The notes under the pieces were generated by a model. That model did not search any database. It worked only from the letters and a program-made list of their open reading frames with translations, and had not been told where the DNA came from. This document shows positions 6,329 through 10,636 of a DNA stretch of 10,636 nt, piece by piece; position 1 is the first letter of the stretch; every line of letters begins with the position of its first letter. Both the position numbers and the translations under genes were made by a program. Location of the stretch: the NCBI GenBank assembly GCA_013698195.1, contig JACCVK010000363.1, positions 1 to 10,636 on the forward strand, written 5' to 3'. Source of the stretch: Actinomycetota bacterium. Lineage in GTDB: Bacteria; Actinomycetota; Thermoleophilia; Gaiellales; Gaiellaceae.

Positions 6329-7225
6329 CTACCTGCTGGCCGTCGCGCGGGCCTCTTCGATGAGGCCGGTGAGCGTCTCGTCGCGAACAGCTTCGATGTC
6401 CTCGCGGTACTTGAGCACCGAGCCAAGCGTCTGCTCCACGACCTCCGCGTCGATCTCCTCTCGGCCGAGCGCGCCGAGAGCCTGTGCCCAGTCGATCGTC
6501 TCCGCGACGCCGGGCGGCTTCGCCAGGTCGAGGGCGCGCAGGCCGCGGACGAATGCAGCCGCCTCCGCGGCGAGTCGCTCGGGGATCCCGGGAACGCGCA
6601 GCCGGACGATCTCGACCTCCCGCTCGAGCGAGGGATGACCGATCCAGTGGAAGAGCGCACGCCGCTTGAGTGCGTCGTGCAGCTCGCGGGTTCGATTCGA
6701 GGTGAGAACGACCGCGGGCCGGCGGCGGGCCTTGATCGTGCCGAGCTCGGGGATCGTGATCTGGAAATCCGACAGAATCTCGAGAAGAAACGCCTCGAAC
6801 TCCTCGTCCGCACGATCGACCTCGTCGATCAGGAGCACGACTTGCTCGTCGCTGTCGATCGCCTCGAGCAACGGGCGGCGGATGAGGAACTCCGGGCCGA
6901 AGAGCTCGTCCTCGGACACCGTTCCCTCTTGCGCGGCCCGGATATGAAGCAGCTGGCGCGGGTAGTTCCACTCGTACACGGCGTGCGAGACGTCGAGCCC
7001 CTCGTAGCACTGGAGGCGAATCAGCCGCGCCGGAAGCGCCCTGGCGAGCGCCTTCGCAGATTCGGTCTTCCCGACGCCGGCCTCCCCTTCCAGCAGCAGG
7101 GGCTTCTCGAGCGAGAGAGAGAGAAAGAGCGCTGTCGCAAGCCCGCGATCGGGCAGATACTCGGCTTCCCGAAGCGCCGTCTCGAGGTCGTCGATCGTGC
7201 CGAAGGCCACGTCCGGAGCGTACAC
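6329..7225 (-). CDS. MoxR/CoxD-like AAA+ ATPase
   Basis: The 298-residue protein is a MoxR-class AAA+ ATPase of CoxD length. Walker A is GEAGVGKT (47-54), Walker B LLIDEVD (131-137), sensor 1 LTSN (174-177), followed by the arginine-containing KRRALFHW (187-194); the C-terminal lid is helical. In the CO dehydrogenase system CoxD is a chaperone-like ATPase that partially unfolds the apoenzyme so that the metal centre can be completed, acting with the VWA protein CoxE, which is the next gene here. It is transcribed away from the structural genes, from the shared control region 7226-7343. The start used is GTG at 7223-7225, preceded by a weak GAAGAG; an in-frame GTG four codons later is an alternative. 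Walker and sensor residues are intact, so ATPase activity is expected. Confidence 0.93.
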   Translation of the reverse strand: MYAPDVAFGTIDDLETALREAEYLPDRGLATALFLSLSLEKPLLLEGEAGVGKTESAKALARALPARLIRLQCYEGLDVSHAVYEWNYPRQLLHIRAAQEGTVSEDELFGPEFLIRRPLLEAIDSDEQVVLLIDEVDRADEEFEAFLLEILSDFQITIPELGTIKARRRPAVVLTSNRTRELHDALKRRALFHWIGHPSLEREVEIVRLRVPGIPERLAAEAAAFVRGLRALDLAKPPGVAETIDWAQALGALGREEIDAEVVEQTLGSVLKYREDIEAVRDETLTGLIEEARATASR

Positions 7226-7273
7226 GGGCTCTTCGGCGCCGCCACCGTCACGCGGCGGCAGAATCGAGAATCG

Positions 7274-7291
7274 ATCAGGTTGCTACCTGAT
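7274..7291. promoter_or_regulatory. Perfect palindrome, candidate operator
   Basis: ATCAGGT (7274-7280) and ACCTGAT (7285-7291) are a perfect 7-base inverted repeat around TGCT. It lies in the divergent region between the AAA+ gene and the FAD-subunit gene and overlaps TTGCTA (7280-7285), a possible -35. A homodimeric repressor such as a GntR- or MarR-type protein could bind here; the regulator is not in the window. A tandem GAATCGA pair (7261-7267, 7268-7274) abuts its left side. Confidence 0.5.
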
Positions 7292-7303
7292 GGTCCGGCG
7301 CGA

Positions 7304-7326
7304 TTAGACTCGCCCCACGGGTCTAA
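7304..7326. promoter_or_regulatory. Second dyad / possible hairpin overlapping a candidate -10
   Basis: TTAGACTCG (7304-7312) and CGGGTCTAA (7318-7326) pair over nine positions with one T:G mismatch (wobble in RNA) and a 5-base CCCCA centre. TAGACT (7305-7310) could be the -10 of the structural operon, with TTGCTA (7280-7285) as a -35 at a long 19-base spacing. If transcription starts upstream, the RNA hairpin would sit just before the Shine-Dalgarno GCGGGGG (7332-7337), and its CCCC loop could pair with those Gs. As DNA it is equally a good operator. The dyad is plain; which role it plays is open. Confidence 0.45.
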
Positions 7327-7343
7327 CACGAGCGGGGGTGTCT

Positions 7344-8144
7344 ATGCCCACAGCAGTGGAAACGGGAGCAGAGGTGCTGCTACCGACGTCCGAAGACGAG
7401 GCGGTCGCGGCGTTCGGCGACGGAGCGGGAGTAACCGTCCTCGCCGGTGGCACGATCGTCGTTCCCGAGATGACGTATGGCTATCTCAAGCCGCAGCGGG
7501 TGCTCATGCTTGCGCAGGCGGGGCTCGACGGAATCGCCCGCGACGGATCGCGGACGACGATCGGAGCGATGACCTCGGTCGCCGATCTCACCGACCTGCC
7601 CTCGCCGCTTGGGCTGTGCGCGGCCAACGTCGCCGACCTCGAGATTCGAGCGCAGGCGACGGTTGGCGGGAACTTGTGCGCGCCACAGGGCAGGGACGCT
7701 CCCCGGGGTGATCTGCAGTCCGCCTTCCTCGCGCTCGACGCCCAGGTGCGCTCCGTGGGTGCCGGCGGCGAGCGGACGGACCCGGTCGAGACATTTCTCG
7801 CCGACCGCGCTGGTCGGCTGATCCTCGACGTCAGCTTCGAGGAACCCGCCGCAGGCGCCTTCGCACGTCTCGACCGCCCGCACACGCACGACTACTCGGC
7901 GCTCACCGTTTGCGCCGCGCGCACGGCGGACGGAACCGTTCGTGTGGCCGTAGCGGGTGTCGAAGGGCCGGCGGTACGTCTCCCCTCGGCCGAAGCGAAG
8001 GCCGACGATCCCGCCGCCGCAGGAGCTGCAGCCGTCTCGGACGCGACCTTCGCCGACGACGCGCTCGCCTCGGCCTGGTACCGCGAGCGCACGCTGCCCG
8101 TCCTCGTCCGCCGCGTGCTCACCCAGCTTCAGGAGGCCGCATGA
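7344..8144 (+). CDS. FAD-binding subunit of a molybdenum hydroxylase (CoxM-like)
   Basis: The 266-residue protein is the FAD-binding middle subunit of a xanthine dehydrogenase/CO dehydrogenase-type enzyme, which passes electrons from the iron-sulphur clusters to an acceptor. FAD-contact signatures are VLAGGTIVVPEM (32-43), TIGAMTSVADL (72-82) and the pyrophosphate-binding ATVGGNLCAP (105-114). The CO_deh_flav_C-type tail includes HTHDYSALTVCAAR (180-193) and ends in a YRERTLPVLVRRVL helix (246-259). At 266 residues it is slightly short for the family (about 285), mostly in the C-terminal domain. I chose ATG 7344 over GTG 7338, because the Shine-Dalgarno-like GCGGGGG at 7332-7337 would touch the GTG without a spacer but lies 6 bases from the ATG. 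Its stop overlaps the next start (ATGA). It is the first structural gene of the operon. Confidence 0.92.
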   Translation: MPTAVETGAEVLLPTSEDEAVAAFGDGAGVTVLAGGTIVVPEMTYGYLKPQRVLMLAQAGLDGIARDGSRTTIGAMTSVADLTDLPSPLGLCAANVADLEIRAQATVGGNLCAPQGRDAPRGDLQSAFLALDAQVRSVGAGGERTDPVETFLADRAGRLILDVSFEEPAAGAFARLDRPHTHDYSALTVCAARTADGTVRVAVAGVEGPAVRLPSAEAKADDPAAAGAAAVSDATFADDALASAWYRERTLPVLVRRVLTQLQEAA

Positions 8145-8665
8145 AACTCACAGTCAACGGCGTCGAGCATGAGATCGAGAGCGCTCCGCTGACGCCGCTT
8201 CTCTACGTGCTCCGCGAGGAGCTCGGGATCACGAGCCCGAAGGTCGGCTGCCAGCAGGGCGGCTGCGGCTCCTGCACGATCCTCGTCAGCGGCGAGCCGC
8301 GGCGAGCGTGCCTGCTCGCGGTAGCCGCGGTCGACGGCTCCGAGATCACGACCCTCGAAGGCCTCGGAACCGCGGAGGCGCTCTCGCCGATTCAGACCGC
8401 GTTTCACCAGCACTACGCCGCCCAGTGCGGCTTCTGCACCTCCGGCATGGTGATGGCCGCCCACGCCTATCTCGAGAACGGCGGCGGCACCGGACGGGAG
8501 TCGATCCAGGAGGCGCTCGCCGGGCATGTGTGCCGCTGCACCGGATACGTGAAGATCCTCGACGCGGTCTCCGCGGCGGCCGGGGGCGAGGTCGCTTCGA
8601 ACCAGCGGTGGCTGCCCCAACCGGGCGAGGAAGCCCCGGTCGAGGTTCCGGGAGCACCGGCATGA
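8141..8665 (+). CDS. [2Fe-2S] subunit of a molybdenum hydroxylase (CoxS-like)
   Basis: The 174-residue protein carries two [2Fe-2S] clusters linking the Mo site to FAD. The N-terminal ferredoxin-like cluster uses Cys37, Cys42, Cys45 (CQQGGCGSC) and Cys57; the C-terminal helical-bundle cluster uses Cys96, Cys99 (CGFC) and Cys131, Cys133 (CRCTGY). All eight ligands are present. Gln95 before Cys96 and the TSGM following it match the family's cofactor-contacting segment. Residues about 150-174 are a Pro/Glu-rich extension beyond the usual end. The ATG at 8141 overlaps the FAD-subunit stop and has a perfect AGGAGG at 8131-8136; the stop overlaps the next start (ATGA). No signal peptide, so the enzyme is cytoplasmic or membrane-associated from inside. 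Confidence 0.97.
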   Translation: MKLTVNGVEHEIESAPLTPLLYVLREELGITSPKVGCQQGGCGSCTILVSGEPRRACLLAVAAVDGSEITTLEGLGTAEALSPIQTAFHQHYAAQCGFCTSGMVMAAHAYLENGGGTGRESIQEALAGHVCRCTGYVKILDAVSAAAGGEVASNQRWLPQPGEEAPVEVPGAPA

Positions 8666-10032
8666 AGGCCGTCGGCGCACGACTTCCACGCTACGACGGC
8701 GTCGCGCACGTCACCGGCCGCACCACATTCGTCGACGACGCCCGCGTCCCGGGCACGCTCTGGGTGAAGGCGCTCCGGTCACCCTCGCACAACGCGGACA
8801 TCAAGGACCTCGATGTCTCCAAGACCGAGGCCATGAAAGGCGTCCATGCGGTCGTCACCTGGAAGGACGTCCCCCTGCTCGAGTACGGGCACCTCTCGGC
8901 ACTCGGGATCCCGGCGGACGAGCCTCTGCTCGCGAAGGACAACGTCCGCTACAAGGGCCAACCCATCGCGATAGTCGCGGCCGAGGACGAGGAGACGGCG
9001 CAGGCGGCGGTGGACGCGATCAACCTCGATCTCGAGGAACAGCCGCCCCTCTTCGACGTGCGCAAGGCATTCGACTCCGACGCTCCGGTCGTCCACCAGT
9101 GGGGCAACTGGTATCCGCACTTCGAGGGCGAGATGGACCGCCGTCAGATCCGCAAGGGATCGATCGACGAGGCCTTCGACAGGGCCGACGCGATCGTCCA
9201 GGGCGTCTACCGCCCGGCGGCAATCGAGCACGTGCCGCTCGAGACGCAGGTCTGCCAGGTCGTCCCCGAGGCGGACGGCCGCTTGACGATCTACTCCTGT
9301 ACGCAGGCGCTCTACTTCTCGATGGGCGTCGTGGCCGCGCATCTGCAGGTGCCGTTGAACCGACTGAAGTTCGTCGGCGGCACCGTCGGCGGCGGCTTCG
9401 GCGGGAAGGTGGACACCGCGACCGAGACGATGTGCTCGTTGCTCGCGCTCAAATCGGGACGTCCCACCAAGTGGCGCTGGACGCGCGAGGAGGAGTTCCT
9501 CTGCTCTTCGACGCGGGCGCCGTGGCACATGGAGATCGCGGACGCGGTCACGAAAGACGGCTGGATCCTCGGCCGGAAGATGCTGACCCTCCACGACTCC
9601 GGTGCGTACTCCCGCTTCTCCCCGTACGGTCTGACGAAGCACAGCTTCCACCACACCGGTGCGTACACGATTCCGAATCTGCACTTCGACGGCTACGTCG
9701 TCTACACGAACCGAGTGCCGACGACCGCGATGCGCGGTTTCGGCGTCACGTCCGTCTCGTTCGCGGTGGAGACGCACATGAGCCGCATTGCCAAGGAGCT
9801 CGGCCTCGATCCATTCGAGATCCGCTTGAAGAACGCGAACCGCAAGGGAGACACGTCGCCGAACGGCATCGTCTACACCGACCCCTCGACCATTCCGACG
9901 ATCCTGGCGGTGGCCGACGAGCTCGGGCACGAGCTCCCGGCCGACTACCGGACGATGTCGAGCGAGAAGCGTGAGGGCGAGTTGTTGCCCGAGCATCTCG
10001 TCGGTCAAATCGGGAACTCGGAGGATCACTGA
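8662..10032 (+). CDS. Molybdopterin subunit, N-terminal half (split large subunit)
   Basis: The 456-residue protein corresponds to only the first half of a usual ~750-residue large subunit. Residues 1-135 are the a/b hammerhead domain (TGRTTFVDDARVPGTLWVK), and about 150-430 the first molybdopterin-binding domain: EHVPLETQ (189-196, matching the QEHFYLET region of bovine xanthine oxidase), the cofactor loop GGTVGGGFGGK (239-249), and TTAMRGFGVTS (354-364), where Arg358 corresponds to the active-site arginine of xanthine oxidase. The loop is not the VAYRCSFR of form I CO dehydrogenase. The gene ends at a TGA (10030-10032) in the interdomain linker and the second half starts at once in another frame. 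GGGAG (8650-8654) lies 7 bases before the ATG. Heterodimerisation with the next product should rebuild the Mo site, as in NdhL/NdhM of Eubacterium barkeri nicotinate dehydrogenase. The substrate cannot be told; hydroxylation of an N-heterocycle or aldehyde oxidation are options. Confidence 0.93.
   Translation: MKAVGARLPRYDGVAHVTGRTTFVDDARVPGTLWVKALRSPSHNADIKDLDVSKTEAMKGVHAVVTWKDVPLLEYGHLSALGIPADEPLLAKDNVRYKGQPIAIVAAEDEETAQAAVDAINLDLEEQPPLFDVRKAFDSDAPVVHQWGNWYPHFEGEMDRRQIRKGSIDEAFDRADAIVQGVYRPAAIEHVPLETQVCQVVPEADGRLTIYSCTQALYFSMGVVAAHLQVPLNRLKFVGGTVGGGFGGKVDTATETMCSLLALKSGRPTKWRWTREEEFLCSSTRAPWHMEIADAVTKDGWILGRKMLTLHDSGAYSRFSPYGLTKHSFHHTGAYTIPNLHFDGYVVYTNRVPTTAMRGFGVTSVSFAVETHMSRIAKELGLDPFEIRLKNANRKGDTSPNGIVYTDPSTIPTILAVADELGHELPADYRTMSSEKREGELLPEHLVGQIGNSEDH
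10020..10024 (+). promoter_or_regulatory. Shine-Dalgarno of the second molybdopterin-subunit gene
   Basis: GGAGG stands 7 bases before the ATG at 10032, inside the end of the preceding gene. It shows that the second half is started independently (TGATG stop/start overlap) and is not the debris of a frameshift in one long gene. Confidence 0.75.
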
Positions 10033-10636
10033 TGGCAATGCACACGGGACGCGGGATCTCCGCGATCGAGTACCCGACCGGCATGAACCAGAACGGCGAC
10101 CCGTCACAGGCCTGGATCAAGATGAAGCCGGACGGGCGCGTGGACGTCTTCTCGGGGACGTCCGACATCGGAAACGGGTCGAAGACGATCCAGTCGCAGA
10201 TCGCCGCAGACACGATCGGCGTGCCTTACGACTGGGTGACCTACGACAACTCCAACACCGACTCGTCGCCGTTGTGCACGGGGACGTTCGCGTCGCGGGC
10301 GACTTTCGTCGCAGGCATGGCCGTCAAGAAGGCCGCGGACAACGTGCGCTTGAAGATCCTCGAGATTGCCGGCAAGGAGCTCGAGATCGACCCCGGCGAC
10401 CTGGAGATCGCGGACGGCGAGGTGGTCGCGAAAGGGTCTCCGCAGAAGAAGATCTCGGTCGCCGACGTCGCCGCCGCGGCGACCTGGACGCACGGCGAGC
10501 TGATCACCGGCACGGGCGCCCATCTCAACCCCTATGCCCCGATCGTCGATCCGGAGACGGGACAGGTCGATCTGCCGCCTCATGCCGCTATCTCGTACGC
10601 GGCCTGCGCCGCCGAGGTCGAGGTCGACGACGAGAC
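10032..10636 (+). CDS. Molybdopterin subunit, C-terminal half (partial, runs off window)
   Basis: The 201 codons visible begin MAMHTGRGISAIEYPTGMNQ and match the start of the second molybdopterin-binding domain of xanthine dehydrogenase-type large subunits. VDVFSGTSDIGNGSKT (residues 39-54) takes the place of the usual GxxExGQGxxT segment, followed by QIAADTIGVPYDWVTYDNSNTD and TGTFASRATFVAGMAVKKAA, the counterpart of the gSRxtxxxGxAv segment. The catalytic Glu (GVGEPP-type motif) would lie further downstream, beyond the window, so its presence cannot be checked. The start has its own Shine-Dalgarno and overlaps the preceding stop by one base. By family, the full protein should be about 300-350 residues and pair with the upstream subunit. 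Confidence 0.93.
   Translation, partial: MAMHTGRGISAIEYPTGMNQNGDPSQAWIKMKPDGRVDVFSGTSDIGNGSKTIQSQIAADTIGVPYDWVTYDNSNTDSSPLCTGTFASRATFVAGMAVKKAADNVRLKILEIAGKELEIDPGDLEIADGEVVAKGSPQKKISVADVAAAATWTHGELITGTGAHLNPYAPIVDPETGQVDLPPHAAISYAACAAEVEVDDE

Noticed and set aside
7344..10636. Assignment as aerobic CO dehydrogenase (coxMSL)
   Set aside because: Gene order and accessory genes fit, but the large subunit is split and the active-site loop is AMRGFGVTS rather than the form I VAYRCSFR, so I kept a general Mo-hydroxylase call.

Overview
The window is about two-thirds G+C, with tightly packed genes, GTG starts and 4-base ATGA/GTGA overlaps. That gene style suggests a high-GC actinobacterium, possibly one of the deep lineages such as Thermoleophilia. 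The lineage guess is inference from style and gene families, not from a marker gene. I see no rRNA, tRNA, CRISPR array, insertion sequence or phage gene.

Left part (1-2281): the window opens with the first 18 codons of a minus-strand exported protein. Facing away from it are three plus-strand genes: a metallo-beta-lactamase-fold protein with a degraded metal site, a LemA-family membrane protein, and an HtpX-type membrane zinc protease. The lemA stop and htpX start overlap (GTGA), so these two are almost certainly co-translated. A -35/-10 pair placed so that transcription would begin at the ATG suggests the first of the three is leaderless.

Middle (2282-5166): one long plus-strand gene encodes a protein related to medium-chain acyl-CoA synthetases (adenylate-forming superfamily), followed by a very long Pro/Glu/Lys-rich tail. 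The expected catalytic lysine of motif A10 is Thr and the ATP-loop lysine is Tyr, so it looks like a pseudoenzyme or an enzyme lacking the adenylation step. The tail carries LPDYVV-like repeats. Near 4643-4660 its reading frame jumps by one base: the frame carrying the sensible tail continues to 5166, whereas the original frame degenerates and stops at 4906.

Right part (5185-10636): a molybdenum hydroxylase locus of the xanthine dehydrogenase / CO dehydrogenase superfamily. Two accessory genes on the minus strand (CoxE-like VWA protein and CoxD-like MoxR AAA+ ATPase) diverge from four plus-strand structural genes: FAD subunit, [2Fe-2S] subunit, and a molybdopterin subunit that is split into two genes, an N-terminal half (456 aa) and a C-terminal half that runs off the window. 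The split falls at a domain boundary and the second half has its own strong Shine-Dalgarno, so it looks natural, as in nicotinate dehydrogenase NdhL/NdhM. The active-site loop is not that of form I CO dehydrogenase, so the substrate is open. The 118-base divergent control region holds two separate dyads about three helical turns apart. In the expected scheme the AAA+ and VWA proteins mature the Mo site, and electrons flow from Mo through two [2Fe-2S] clusters to FAD.
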